Shown: positions 8,581-17,564 of the stretch, piece after piece
How the letters are laid out: the number at the start of each line of letters is the position of its first letter
Position numbering within the stretch: the stretch's first letter is position 1
From: Oscillospiraceae bacterium
GTDB lineage: Bacteria; Bacillota; Clostridia; Saccharofermentanales; Saccharofermentanaceae
DNA: 64,000 nt
Assembly (NCBI GenBank): GCA_900176545.1
Contig: FWXP01000006.1
Location: 1-64,000 of the forward strand
Direction of reading: 5' to 3'
The notes under the pieces: model-generated
Database searches by the model: none
Told to the model about the DNA's origin: nothing
The model's input: only the letters and a program-made list of their open reading frames with translations
Program-made: the position numbers and the translations under genes

Positions 8581-9870
8581 TTACAGACTGTTAGTTGCCC
8601 AAAGAGGGATATTCTTCATCCACTCCTGATCTATATAATCGGAGACAGATAACCTTATTGCTTCTGCGGGTGAGAACTTCTCGCAGAATACCTTGAGACT
8701 CTTTGATCTGAGATTAGTCTCGGCTTTGACCTCAATGGGTACGATGCCTTTACCCTTCTGGATCAGGAAATCGGTCTCATAGGTCGATTTATCTCCTGAA
8801 TAATAGTATGGAGTATATGAGGTATCGGAGATCAGCTGCTGTAGAACAAATTGTTCTGTAAGAGCACCTTTGAACTCTACGAATATCTCGTTGCCTTCGA
8901 TGATGCTGTTCATATCAAGCTCGCTCATCGCACCGAGTAACCCGATGTCCAACATGAATATCTTAAAAGCCGAGAGATCTACATACGATCTTAAGGGAAC
9001 GGCCGGTTTGGTTACTTTGTTGACTTTATAGATGAGTCCCGCATCCGAGAGCCATTGTATAGCTGTCTCGAAATCTTTCTGTCTGGCGCCTTTCTTCATC
9101 TGTCCGAAAAAGAATTTCTTATTCTCTTTGGATAGTTGAACCGGGATCGACTGCCAGACCATCTTTATCCTGGGAAGTTCTGTCGGTCCTACATGCTTGC
9201 CGAAGTCTCCTTCGCATTGGGATACGATACTGTTCTGAAGGTCCCTGACCTCATTAAGATCCCTGTTCTCGATATATGCCGATACCACTTCGGGCATACC
9301 GCCGATGCACATGTAGAGCTTGAGATATTCCCTGTATTCGTTTGCGAAATCTTTTACCTTGGGATCCTTATGATCATCGAGATACTGTACAAGTTTTTCC
9401 TCACCTAATGCAGCCAGGAATTCTCTGTAGTTAAGAGGATACAGCCTAAGCTCATTTACCTTGCCGACAGGAAAAGATACACCTTCGTGAAGAGCTACTC
9501 CGAGAAGAGATCCTGCTGCGATGATGTGGTATTCGGGTGCCTCTTCACAGAAATACTTAAGTGATTCTACTACTTTAGGAGCTGACTGGATCTCGTCGAA
9601 GATCATAAGTGTATTCTCCGGGTCTATCCTGGTGTGATAGATGATCTCGATCGCTTCGATTATCCTCTTGGCGTCATAATCCTGTTCGAAGACATCTGCA
9701 AGTCTTTTATTGTTGTAGAAAGAGATGTATACCGTATCCTGATAATATCTTTTGCCAAACTCCTTCATGAGCCAGGTCTTTCCAACCTGTCTTGCGCCCC
9801 ATAAGATAAGCGGTTTTCTGCGTTTTCCGGCCATCCAGTCGCAAAGCGATGTCATTAAAGATCGTTCCAT
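8581..9870 (-). CDS. AAA+ ATPase with DUF4143 domain
   Basis: This is a 429-residue protein. The Walker A motif is WGARQVGKTWLMKEF (about 25-39) and Walker B is LMIFDEIQSAP (about 88-98). A sensor-like IIAAGSLLGVAL follows, then the DUF4143 region in the C-terminal half, which ends with a PD-(D/E)XK-nuclease-like stretch (YETDFLIQKGKGIVPIEVKAE). This is the common 'ATP-binding protein, DUF4143' family of bacteria and archaea, often strain-variable and of unclear function. The start is supported by AGGTGA nine bases upstream. Its promoter contains three copies of a 13-bp operator-like sequence (9898-9965). It is transcribed alone, opposite to both neighbours. Confidence 0.9.
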   Translation of the reverse strand: MERSLMTSLCDWMAGKRRKPLILWGARQVGKTWLMKEFGKRYYQDTVYISFYNNKRLADVFEQDYDAKRIIEAIEIIYHTRIDPENTLMIFDEIQSAPKVVESLKYFCEEAPEYHIIAAGSLLGVALHEGVSFPVGKVNELRLYPLNYREFLAALGEEKLVQYLDDHKDPKVKDFANEYREYLKLYMCIGGMPEVVSAYIENRDLNEVRDLQNSIVSQCEGDFGKHVGPTELPRIKMVWQSIPVQLSKENKKFFFGQMKKGARQKDFETAIQWLSDAGLIYKVNKVTKPAVPLRSYVDLSAFKIFMLDIGLLGAMSELDMNSIIEGNEIFVEFKGALTEQFVLQQLISDTSYTPYYYSGDKSTYETDFLIQKGKGIVPIEVKAETNLRSKSLKVFCEKFSPAEAIRLSVSDYIDQEWMKNIPLWATNSL

Positions 9871-9897
9871 AAATAGATCACCTCGCAGCTATAATAC

Positions 9898-9965
9898 ACG
9901 AAAAAGTGTGTTTTGACCACACTTTTTCGTCGGAAAAAATGTAATTTGGTCACACTTTTTCGTCG
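9898..9965 (-). promoter_or_regulatory. Iterated operator-like repeats in the DUF4143 ATPase promoter
   Basis: ACGAAAAAGTGTG (9898-9910) and CACACTTTTTCGT (9918-9930) form a perfect 13-bp inverted repeat with a seven-base spacer. A third copy, CACACTTTTTCGTCG, lies at 9951-9965 in the same orientation as the second, 33 bp away (three helical turns). A -10-like TATTAT for the ATPase falls directly beside the first copy. The arrangement suggests cooperative repressor binding over the promoter. Confidence 0.7.
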
Positions 9966-10084
9966 ATAACTGATTTCGGACCATGCCGGGATCAGGTTGC
10001 TGATATCTGTTTGGTGTTATTCCCAGAGTAGTTTATTAGATCGCATATGTGAAGTAGAATATGGTGGAAAGGACAGGGGGATAC

Positions 10085-10780
10085 ATGGAAGATATCGGTA
10101 CGACATATGAAGTTTATAAGACTTTGTCGGAAGTGCTCGATCCGGGAAGCGGTACCGTCGATGAATATAAGGAACCGCTTCAAAATGAGAGTTCCGTGAT
10201 CTATAAGATCCGCCGGAATAAGAATATCGAGTTCGTTGTCGAAGGCTGGCCACGCCACATGTGGTGTTATGTTACCAGGGATAACGAGAAGATCTCCAAT
10301 ACAGTCTTGTGTCGCAAAATAGATGAGAATTCTCTTGGCATCATGCAGAACATGATCGACGAGGTCGAGTCAGGTAAGTATGACAACAAGAAGACCTTGA
10401 GCGAGAAGCGTCTTGATATCATCAGGGAGCGGGGTCTTACTTCGTACATGAATGATACAAAGTGGAACGAACTCATTGGTGACATCAGCCATATCGACAG
10501 TCTTCCCATAATGTACAGGTCTTTATTTGACGAGAAGGATCCCGACGGATATTGGACGATCCAAGGTGATGAATACATTCACTATATGAACAAGGCGATG
10601 ATCGAATGGTTCAGGATCGGATGCGTGATAAGCAAGAAGAAAAATATCGGAAGATTGATAGAACCCAAGGTTATCGAGATGGATGTTACGGATGATATAG
10701 CAGATATCCTGGAGAAGCATTCTATCGCACATGAATACGATCGGGATGAGAAGGTATTTACGATATACGGGTACAGGTGA
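10085..10780 (+). CDS. Conserved hypothetical protein (possibly DUF6678-like)
   Basis: The protein has 231 residues starting MEDIGTTYEVYKTL. The start was chosen because GGGGG lies five bases before this ATG, while an upstream ATG has no binding site. No signal peptide or membrane helix is visible. The central segment SYMNDTKWNELIGDIS followed by YRSLFDEKDPDGYWTIQGDEYIHYMN and MIEWFRIG resembles the DUF6678 pattern (N-x-T-K-W and a later W-x-x-I/M), but I am not certain. The broken GNAT gene follows four bases after its stop. Confidence 0.65.
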   Translation: MEDIGTTYEVYKTLSEVLDPGSGTVDEYKEPLQNESSVIYKIRRNKNIEFVVEGWPRHMWCYVTRDNEKISNTVLCRKIDENSLGIMQNMIDEVESGKYDNKKTLSEKRLDIIRERGLTSYMNDTKWNELIGDISHIDSLPIMYRSLFDEKDPDGYWTIQGDEYIHYMNKAMIEWFRIGCVISKKKNIGRLIEPKVIEMDVTDDIADILEKHSIAHEYDRDEKVFTIYGYR

Positions 10781-10784
10781 ATCT

Positions 10785-11032
10785 ATGAAGATAACTATAA
10801 TGACATACGGTCATCCTCTCTGGGAGAAGACGGCTGCTTTTGCGCAGAAGTGTTCCTGGAGAGCGGGAGCATTTCTTGCAGGGAAGATGCGCGATAATGA
10901 GTTCTCGGATATAAAGCCGTGTACATCATGAGCGGAGAGGAAGGGCTTTATGAGAGATACGGATTCGAGAAGATAGGCGACTTTAAGACCATATATGGGG
11001 AAGTCGACCAGCTCTTTAGAAGATCTGTTTGA
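10785..11032 (+). pseudogene. GNAT acetyltransferase, internally deleted and frameshifted
   Basis: The first frame gives MKITIMTYGHPLWEKTAAFA and continues KCSWRAGAFLAGKMRDNEFSD, the recognisable N-terminus of a small GNAT family, but stops at TGA 10929-10931. The adjacent frame then reads SGEEGLYERYGFEKIGDF and ends GEVDQLFRRSV at TGA 11030-11032, the GNAT C-terminus with its Y-x-x-x-G-F motif. The middle, including the acetyl-CoA-binding region, is absent. About 75 residues remain of an expected 140 or more. It is a decayed gene and cannot make the enzyme. Confidence 0.75.
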
Positions 11033-11160
11033 CCTCATTCTTAATCTCTTGTTCACGGTTTGTTGATAAGTGAACTAAGGAAACTGTCATTATCCTTTGA
11101 TATAATATGCATATTAGGGAAATTATCAGTATGACTCATCAGGAGCCTGTCGGAGGGTTT

Positions 11161-14100
11161 ATGAGTATACAGGACAATGTGTTCAAGAAGATATCCGAAG
11201 CGTTGCTCATGGATTATTCCAGTGTGTATTACGTTAATGCGGTCACAAATGAGTATTACTGGTATTCCGTTAATCCCGAATTTCACTCTTTGAGCCTGGA
11301 ACCGGGCGGAGACGACTTCTTCAAGAACATCGTACGTGACTGTAAGAAGGTCATATTTGAAGAGGATCAGCATATTTTCCTGGAGGATATGCAGAAGGAA
11401 AAGCTCCTGAATGCCATGAAGAAGGGCAGCATGCAGAGCATCGACTATCGTCTGATGATCGGCGGACAGCCTGTCTGGCATTCGCTTCGCATGATCCGAG
11501 GTCTGGACGATAAGTCCGATTACTTTATACTTGGTGTTATCAATATCGATGAGGAATATCACAGGAGAGAAGTCGAGAAGGAAACTGCTCGTCAGAAGGA
11601 AGTATATAACCAGATAACGGCGAGCCTCGCTGCTCAGTTCGATACCCTGTACTACATCGATCTTGCCACGAATACCTACATTGAGATCTCTTCCAATGAC
11701 GAATATAAGAAGCTGAACGTACCTGCTACCGGTAAGGATTTCTTCGCCGAGAGCAGAAGGAGCATCAGGAAATACGTGCATCCCGAGGATCAGGAGATGG
11801 CCTTGAAGTACCATCACAAGGATGTCATGCTCAATAACCTGAAGCACAGAAATTCCTATTTTCTTGAATATCGTCTGGTAGTAGACGGTCAGGTCAAGAA
11901 TATCAGGCATACCGAGATAATGGCCAATGACAAGAAGCACCTTATTGTGTGCATCGAGAATATAGATGATGAGGTCAGGGTACGCCGTGGACTCAAGGAT
12001 GCGAGGCTTGACGGTGTTACCTATACGCAGATCGCCGAGAGCCTGGCAGCTCATTATGACATGATCTACTATGTGGATGTCGACAGCGATTACTATGCCG
12101 AGTATTCTACCCATAAGCTGTACGGAGAGCTGGAGATACAGGAGGAAGGCGAGGACTTCTTCGGTACCGCCGAGCAAAATGCAGACAGGATCATACATCC
12201 CGAAGACAGAGCCCGCATCAAGCTGTTCCTTGATAAAGATAAGTTCATTACCGGTCTTGAGAACAGCAGACAGCTGGTGGAGGATTACCGCATGGTCGTA
12301 GGCGGTAAGACTCACTATACGAGGATGACCATCAGATGGTCCTCTGACAGATCTCACTTTATCATCGCCATCGAGAATCGAGATGAGGATGTGAAGAAGG
12401 AGCAGGAGCGACTTCAGATGCTCAACAGGGCTAATGAGGCCGCACGTCGTGACAGCCTTACCGGTGCCGGCAATATCACTGCTTATCATGAAGCGGAGAG
12501 CGATATCCAGAAAGAAGTCGAAGATGGCAGAAGGGATGCTTATGCCATGGTCATCTGTGATATAAATGAGCTCAAATACATAAACGATACTCAGGGACAT
12601 AAGGCAGGAGACGACTATATCAAGACTGCTTTTAAGATGATCTGCAGGATCTTCGCCCATAGTCCGGTCTTCAGGATAGGGGGAGACGAGTTCTGTGTGA
12701 TACTCAAGGATGATGACTATGAGTCTCGCAATGTGCTGATGGAACGCCTGAAGACATTGTCCGAGGAGAATATGAGACTGGATCAGGGTCCTGTTATTGC
12801 AGCAGGACTTGCCGAGTATAGTGCGGAGGAAGGCGAGACAGCAGAAGACCTGTTCAGAAGAGCAGATGACCTTATGTATCAGGATAAAGCTCGCCTTAAG
12901 AGTCTTAAGTTCCAGCGTGAGAGTTATTCTTCCGATCCCGGCGGTATTGTCAAAGTGATCACCGAAGACAGGCGAAAGCTCCTTGATGCTCTCTTCAGGT
13001 CTTATGAAGTCGTTTCCGAGGGATCCTATGTATATGTCTGCGACATGAAGTTCGACTATTCCAAGTGGTCCAAGACCGCGGTGGATACATACGGATTGCC
13101 GTCGGAATATATGTATGGCGCGGGGGATATATGGGAGGACTATATCCATCCCGATGATCGTGATGCTTATCGTCAGGGCATACTCGATATCTTCTCGGGT
13201 AACACTTCAGGTCACGATATGCAGTATCGCGCCAGAAAGACTGACGGTGAATACGATGTATGTACCTGCAGGGGCATAGTATTAAGGGATAATTTCGGTG
13301 ATCCCGATTACTTTGTCGGTACCATAAGGAGCCACAGTTCCCAGGGTCATGTGGATACGCTGACGGGACTTCGTAATCAGTACGGATTCTTCGAGGATCT
13401 TGAGGGTCTCATAAAGAGACAGGTATCCAGGTTCATATTCATCGTAGGAATAAGCAAGTTCTCCGAGATCAACGAAGTCTACGGATATCATTTCGGTAAC
13501 CGCGTACTTCAGCTGTTTGCGAGAAAGACATACGAATATGCGGGAAACAGCGGCAGCTGTTACAGGCTGGACGGCACGAAGTTTGCTCTCATCTCTGCCG
13601 ATTCTTCGTCTGAGGCGGCAGAAGCAGCTTATGAAAGCTTCAGGAACTTCTTCCGTGAATCCTTCCAGGTCGACGGCAGGAAGATCCTTCTCGAGGTCAA
13701 TTGCGGTGCGCTCCATCTCGATCGCTTTGAGCTGGATTCCCAGACCGTATATGCCTGCTTGAACTTCGCATACGTAGAGTCCAAATCCCGCCATCAGGGC
13801 GATCTGGTTATATTTCATAATGACCTTAACGAGGACAACAGGGAGAGGATCGAGAAGCTTCACGCGATCCGTGCGTCCATCATGCACGGCTACAGAGGAT
13901 TCTACCTTCTTTATCAGCCTGTCGTTGACGCCAAGACCGAGAAGCTCATAGGAGCCGAGGCGCTCCTTCGCTGGAAGAACGATAAGTACGGCATGGTGCC
14001 TCCGGATCAGTTCATTCCCCTTCTGGAGTCTGATCCCCTGTTCCCCGAGCTCGGTGAATGGATCATAAGGGAAGCACTTATCGTGGCAAAGAGGATCTTA

Positions 14101-14619
14101 AAGAAGAATCCTGACTTTGTCATCAATATCAATCTGTCCTATACGCAGCTCGAGAAGATCGATTTTGTCGATATGGTATTCCGTGTCCTTGACGATATCG
14201 GATATCCTCCCGAGCATATATGCTTCGAGGTCACGGAGAGGTGCAGGCTCCTTGATATCGACCTTCTGAAGAACGTTATCGCCAGCCTTAAGTCCAGGGG
14301 CATCCTTGTAGCACTGGATGATTTCGGTACGGGATTCTCCTCTATCGGTATCGTAAAGGAGCTTCCTTTTGACATCATCAAGATAGACAGGGGCTTTGTA
14401 ATGCGCATAGAAGAGGACGAAGTGGAAAGAGAGCTCATAAAGTACTTCGCCGGATTTGCATCCCTCTTCGGAGCTAAGGTCTGCGTAGAAGGAATCGAGA
14501 CGGAAGGCATGAGGGATATCCTTCAGAAGTACCATGTCGAGAGCTTCCAGGGATATTACTATGCTAAGCCTCTCCAGGCTGACGAGATAGTCAAATGGGA
14601 GAACAAGTCATCAAGATAA
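11161..14619 (+). CDS. Multi-sensor GGDEF/EAL protein with tandem PAS-like domains
   Basis: This 1152-residue protein starts at the ATG four bases after CGGAGGG. It has no membrane helix. Three related N-terminal units (about 1-140, 140-280 and 280-420) each contain a '(D/N)YxxxYYV(D/N)xxTxxYxE' pattern and a 'YR(L/M)(V/M)(V/I)xG' strand, and look like PAS-type sensors. An intact diguanylate cyclase domain follows (RIGGDEF near 510), then another PAS unit with HPDDRDAY (about 640-750). A second GGDEF is degenerate (RLDGTKF near 818). The EAL domain has GAEALLRW, EVTER, LDDFGTG, IKIDRG and VEGIETEG, so phosphodiesterase residues are present. It may both make and break cyclic-di-GMP. Confidence 0.9.
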   Translation: MSIQDNVFKKISEALLMDYSSVYYVNAVTNEYYWYSVNPEFHSLSLEPGGDDFFKNIVRDCKKVIFEEDQHIFLEDMQKEKLLNAMKKGSMQSIDYRLMIGGQPVWHSLRMIRGLDDKSDYFILGVINIDEEYHRREVEKETARQKEVYNQITASLAAQFDTLYYIDLATNTYIEISSNDEYKKLNVPATGKDFFAESRRSIRKYVHPEDQEMALKYHHKDVMLNNLKHRNSYFLEYRLVVDGQVKNIRHTEIMANDKKHLIVCIENIDDEVRVRRGLKDARLDGVTYTQIAESLAAHYDMIYYVDVDSDYYAEYSTHKLYGELEIQEEGEDFFGTAEQNADRIIHPEDRARIKLFLDKDKFITGLENSRQLVEDYRMVVGGKTHYTRMTIRWSSDRSHFIIAIENRDEDVKKEQERLQMLNRANEAARRDSLTGAGNITAYHEAESDIQKEVEDGRRDAYAMVICDINELKYINDTQGHKAGDDYIKTAFKMICRIFAHSPVFRIGGDEFCVILKDDDYESRNVLMERLKTLSEENMRLDQGPVIAAGLAEYSAEEGETAEDLFRRADDLMYQDKARLKSLKFQRESYSSDPGGIVKVITEDRRKLLDALFRSYEVVSEGSYVYVCDMKFDYSKWSKTAVDTYGLPSEYMYGAGDIWEDYIHPDDRDAYRQGILDIFSGNTSGHDMQYRARKTDGEYDVCTCRGIVLRDNFGDPDYFVGTIRSHSSQGHVDTLTGLRNQYGFFEDLEGLIKRQVSRFIFIVGISKFSEINEVYGYHFGNRVLQLFARKTYEYAGNSGSCYRLDGTKFALISADSSSEAAEAAYESFRNFFRESFQVDGRKILLEVNCGALHLDRFELDSQTVYACLNFAYVESKSRHQGDLVIFHNDLNEDNRERIEKLHAIRASIMHGYRGFYLLYQPVVDAKTEKLIGAEALLRWKNDKYGMVPPDQFIPLLESDPLFPELGEWIIREALIVAKRILKKNPDFVININLSYTQLEKIDFVDMVFRVLDDIGYPPEHICFEVTERCRLLDIDLLKNVIASLKSRGILVALDDFGTGFSSIGIVKELPFDIIKIDRGFVMRIEEDEVERELIKYFAGFASLFGAKVCVEGIETEGMRDILQKYHVESFQGYYYAKPLQADEIVKWENKSSR

Positions 14620-14663
14620 TAAGGCTTCTTTTCCTAAGAATCGTCATTTTGTCAAATCTCACG

Positions 14664-14703
14664 GTCCCTCTGTATTTTTATATATAGAGGGACTATTTTT
14701 TTT
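14664..14703 (+). terminator. Intrinsic terminator after the GGDEF/EAL gene
   Basis: Arms GTCCCTCT (14664-14671) and AGAGGGAC (14686-14693) are perfect complements, followed by a run of nine T residues. Confidence 0.88.
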
Positions 14704-14707
14704 GCCC

Positions 14708-14778
14708 GATTGGAGTTATAGTTTGCTATGGAAGATTTTTGACAGTATGTGATAAAGAAACTGGTTTATAAAGATAAG
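14708..14778 (+). repeat. Upstream element copy B (partner of 368-439)
   Basis: The first 17 bases equal those of copy A. Later blocks GATAAAGAA and TATAAAGATAAG are also shared, with one single-base length difference. It lies directly between a terminator and the VanW gene start, so it most likely holds that gene's promoter; TTTTTGACA near 14733 could serve as a -35. Confidence 0.6.
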
Positions 14779-14790
14779 GGGTAACAACAG

Positions 14791-16587
14791 ATGAAGAAGA
14801 CCGGAAATGCCGGAAGCAGGAATACCGGCATTGCAAGGACCGGAGTGAGGTCGGTAGGGCCTTACTCAGATAATTACACGAGAAGTCAGGTTCAAGAGCC
14901 TGTGCCCGCGTATAGTGGAAGTTACACTTCTTACAGGACCAGAGTTAAGCAGAAGAGGCAGAAGAAGCTTAAAAAGCTCGCCGTTATCGCAGCGGCTGCA
15001 GTCCTGGTCGTTACCTTTATAGTCCTCCTTTGTGCAGGTGTGTTCCAGAAGCGTTATGAAGTCACTATGGCCGACGGAAGCGTGGCCAAGATGACACGTA
15101 AGGAACTGATCTCCGAGCTGACTGTGGATGTATTCCCGGAAGGCATAATAATCAACGGCATCAGCGTAAGCGGTATGACCAAGGAGGAGGCTCTGGCCGC
15201 CATCAAGGCCAATCAGCCCGAGCGTCCTCTTGAGATCAATGTCACTCTTACCCTTGACGGACACGAGTATCCCGTAGATCTGAGTTCCCTCCCTATCGAG
15301 GTCAACGATGTCGAGGTAGTAGATAAGGCTTTTAACAGCCTCATCCCCACAGGTGAGGAGACTCCCGAGGAGCTCGTCGCCATGTTCGATGCGAGGGAAG
15401 CCCTCAAGAAGACTCCCGCTACATATCAGACGGCATATACACCCAATACCGCAGATATATCCACACAGGTCCATGGCGTTCTCGATCCTCTCGACCGCGA
15501 GGCCGTAGATGCTGTCATCACTGGATTCAATGCTGCGACATGTCAGTTCGAATATACCGATTCCCAGTCTGGATACGATATCGATATCGATACTGCCGTA
15601 AATGACGTTAAGGCTCTTCTTGACGGCGGAACATATGTGGGAAGCGTAGCGGTCAATGCCGAGATCACAGAGCCTTCTCTTACCTCTACCATGATCCAGA
15701 ACGAATTCGGCCTTATATCTTCCACGTCATCTTCGACAAGTTCATCCAATGCCAGCAGAGCCAATAATGTAGCAACCGCGGCTTCTTCCATCAACGGACT
15801 CATCATCCCTCCGGGAGGATCCTTCTCTTTCAACGGAACGGTCGGAGAGAGAACTGCCGCCAACGGATATCAGGAGGCAGGCGTCATCGTCGAAGGTGCT
15901 ACGGAGCAGGGCTATGGCGGAGGTGTATGCCAGGTAAGTACAATGGTATACGAATCAGCAGTCAAGGCTGATCTTCAGATCAACGAGAGACATGCCCATC
16001 AGTGGCCTGCCAAGTATGCCGACGACGGCTGCGATGCTGCAGTCGACTGGGGTTCTCAGGACCTGAGGTTCACCAATACCAGTGGATATCCCATCGTCAT
16101 CAGCGCATATCACGACAGTTCTGCCATGAGGATCACCGTTGCCATCTACGGCCATAAGCTCGATAACGGTGAGTACATAACTTTCTCCGGAGACAGCGTC
16201 GATACAGTGGAATATCAGACTACGTATGTCCAGAATCCCGAGATGCATGTCGGTGAGACCAATACGACCAGGACCGGTCATAATGCAAAGACAGCTACTT
16301 CCTATAAGATCAGATACGATGCAAACGGCAACGAGATCTCCAGAGAGACATTTACGACATATTACAATGTCATCAATGAGGAGATCGAGGTCGGTACTCT
16401 TCAGGATGACGGTACACAGGCTTCCTTCGATCCTACCACCGGAAGCGTGACGACTACGGAGACAACTCCGTCGTCGGAACCGTCTGAGGAGACGTATGAG
16501 GATTGGGAATGGGAAGATGACGAATACACCGACGATGAATGGGATGATTCCTGGGATTCAGAAGACGATACGTACGAGGATTACTGA
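14791..16587 (+). CDS. VanW family membrane-anchored protein
   Basis: The protein has 598 residues. A basic cytoplasmic tail (about 1-65) is followed by one membrane helix (about 66-88), so most of the protein lies outside. Residues 90-300 contain two putative peptidoglycan-binding-4-like repeats (INGISVSGMTKEEALAAI is typical). The VanW domain covers about 315-470: IIPPGGSFSFNGTVGERT, GYGGGVCQVSTMVYESAV and AHQWPAKYA. The C-terminus is Thr/Glu/Asp-rich and disordered. VanW proteins are linked to the cell envelope and to vancomycin-resistance clusters, but their reaction is unsettled. No van genes are nearby, so this is probably a housekeeping envelope protein. Confidence 0.9.
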   Translation: MKKTGNAGSRNTGIARTGVRSVGPYSDNYTRSQVQEPVPAYSGSYTSYRTRVKQKRQKKLKKLAVIAAAAVLVVTFIVLLCAGVFQKRYEVTMADGSVAKMTRKELISELTVDVFPEGIIINGISVSGMTKEEALAAIKANQPERPLEINVTLTLDGHEYPVDLSSLPIEVNDVEVVDKAFNSLIPTGEETPEELVAMFDAREALKKTPATYQTAYTPNTADISTQVHGVLDPLDREAVDAVITGFNAATCQFEYTDSQSGYDIDIDTAVNDVKALLDGGTYVGSVAVNAEITEPSLTSTMIQNEFGLISSTSSSTSSSNASRANNVATAASSINGLIIPPGGSFSFNGTVGERTAANGYQEAGVIVEGATEQGYGGGVCQVSTMVYESAVKADLQINERHAHQWPAKYADDGCDAAVDWGSQDLRFTNTSGYPIVISAYHDSSAMRITVAIYGHKLDNGEYITFSGDSVDTVEYQTTYVQNPEMHVGETNTTRTGHNAKTATSYKIRYDANGNEISRETFTTYYNVINEEIEVGTLQDDGTQASFDPTTGSVTTTETTPSSEPSEETYEDWEWEDDEYTDDEWDDSWDSEDDTYEDY

Positions 16588-16670
16588 CATTAACAAATGT
16601 TAAGGCGCCTGCCCGGTCCTTGTGATATCATCCGATCAGGATAGGTATCATGGAATAAGGGGAGCGCAAT

Positions 16671-17306
16671 ATGAACGATTATCTCGATACAAAGGTCGCC
16701 GGACGCTTTCTTGTAAGAAGGTGTATATTTCTCGGTCTGATGGTAATAGGCTTTATCGCCGTTCAGATCTTTCTTTCAAATTGTAAATATCCAGAAGGTC
16801 ATGTCGTAACGCAGGCATTTCTTCACAAGATCACTTTGATCAACGGACTTTCCCGGATCAAGGACGGCTTCTTCTGGGGAGGGCTCGCAGCTGTATTCTC
16901 ACTGGCACTTTTCCTGATAGACATCTCTACCTTCAAGGAGATGCGTATGGCTATCGCGCACAGGGTGCTCTTTGTCATTGCCACATCCGTTTTTATATTC
17001 TTTGCGGTAGCAGGAGCAAGGAGCCTTCTGGGTAAGCCTTATCTTGCGAAGGATACTATAGTGTCCAGAGATTGTTATTCTTACCATAGGGATCGCCAGG
17101 GTGTTCCCAGGAGCACCAGGAGATGGTACAGGCTGGACTTCGAGGGCGGAATATCCCTGGACGTCACGGAAGATGAATTTAATATCGCCAAGGCCGGCGA
17201 TATGGTCTACCTTGTCATGAGCGGCGGCAACTGTATCGGCGTATACGATATCGACGAGTATAGGCCGGGAGACGATGTGTTCGTCTTCGACCGGATCCGC
17301 AAGTAA
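16671..17306 (+). CDS. Membrane protein of unknown function
   Basis: This is a 211-residue protein. Three hydrophobic segments are visible (about 17-36, 67-84 and 97-118), followed by a soluble C-terminal domain with SRDCYSYHRDRQGVPRSTRR and a short beta-rich end (YRLDFEGGISLDVTEDEF). A GGGG tract lies shortly before the ATG. A TTAAC/TTAAGG pair (16590-16605) precedes it and resembles boxes seen at 26554. It ends at a strong terminator at 17322. No family was recognised. Confidence 0.65.
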   Translation: MNDYLDTKVAGRFLVRRCIFLGLMVIGFIAVQIFLSNCKYPEGHVVTQAFLHKITLINGLSRIKDGFFWGGLAAVFSLALFLIDISTFKEMRMAIAHRVLFVIATSVFIFFAVAGARSLLGKPYLAKDTIVSRDCYSYHRDRQGVPRSTRRWYRLDFEGGISLDVTEDEFNIAKAGDMVYLVMSGGNCIGVYDIDEYRPGDDVFVFDRIRK

Positions 17307-17321
17307 AATAAGCACATCAAG

Positions 17322-17351
17322 TCAGCTCCCGCTTCCGGGAGCTGATATTTT
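17322..17351 (+). terminator. Intrinsic terminator
   Basis: A perfect ten-pair stem (TCAGCTCCCG with CGGGAGCTGA) with a CTTC tetraloop is followed by TATTTT. It isolates the downstream RNA region from the gene before it. Confidence 0.85.
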
Positions 17352-17426
17352 CCGACAAATTTTCTCTAATAAGAAAAACAAGAAAAAGCGCCTGCTTGCT
17401 CAAGGAAACCATTTGCAAAAAAGTGC

Positions 17427-17454
17427 TTGCAATATGGTCTCGTCGTGCTACAAT
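17427..17454 (+). promoter_or_regulatory. SigA-type promoter for the leader/tRNA region
   Basis: TTGCAA (17427-17432), a 16-base spacer and TACAAT (17449-17454) predict a start near 17461. No protein gene follows for 850 bases, so it should drive the structured leader and possibly the tRNAs. Confidence 0.6.
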
Positions 17455-17468
17455 GACATCACGATGAA

Positions 17469-17540
17469 GGAAGTGCCTGTCCGACATCTGAACTTACGAA
17501 TAGATTCGTCAGATCAGATCTCAGCGCGCTTCCTATTTTT
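17469..17540 (+). terminator. First terminator-like hairpin in the leader
   Basis: GGAAGTGC (17469-17476) pairs with GCGCTTCC (17526-17533), followed by TATTTTT. Nested inside are ATCTG/CAGAT and a perfect ACGAAT/ATTCGT hairpin. It lies just downstream of the predicted transcription start and before the small leader frame, so it could act as an early conditional stop. Confidence 0.5.
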
Positions 17541-17564
17541 GTGAAAGGAAAACGGTAAGACTAT

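Noticed and set aside
11053-13149. Long open minus-strand frame of nearly 700 codons opposite the GGDEF/EAL gene
   Set aside because: It lies antisense to a gene with clear catalytic motifs, has no recognisable domain, and its composition (Ile/His/Val-rich) is what the complement of this codon usage produces.
14791-16587. Vancomycin-resistance cluster suggested by VanW
   Set aside because: No vanA/H/X/S/R-type neighbours are present; VanW-domain proteins are common envelope proteins in clostridia.
17469-17540. T-box riboswitch upstream of the tRNA cluster
   Set aside because: No T-box consensus (TGGNACCGCG) and no specifier-loop architecture could be found, and T-boxes do not normally precede tRNA genes.
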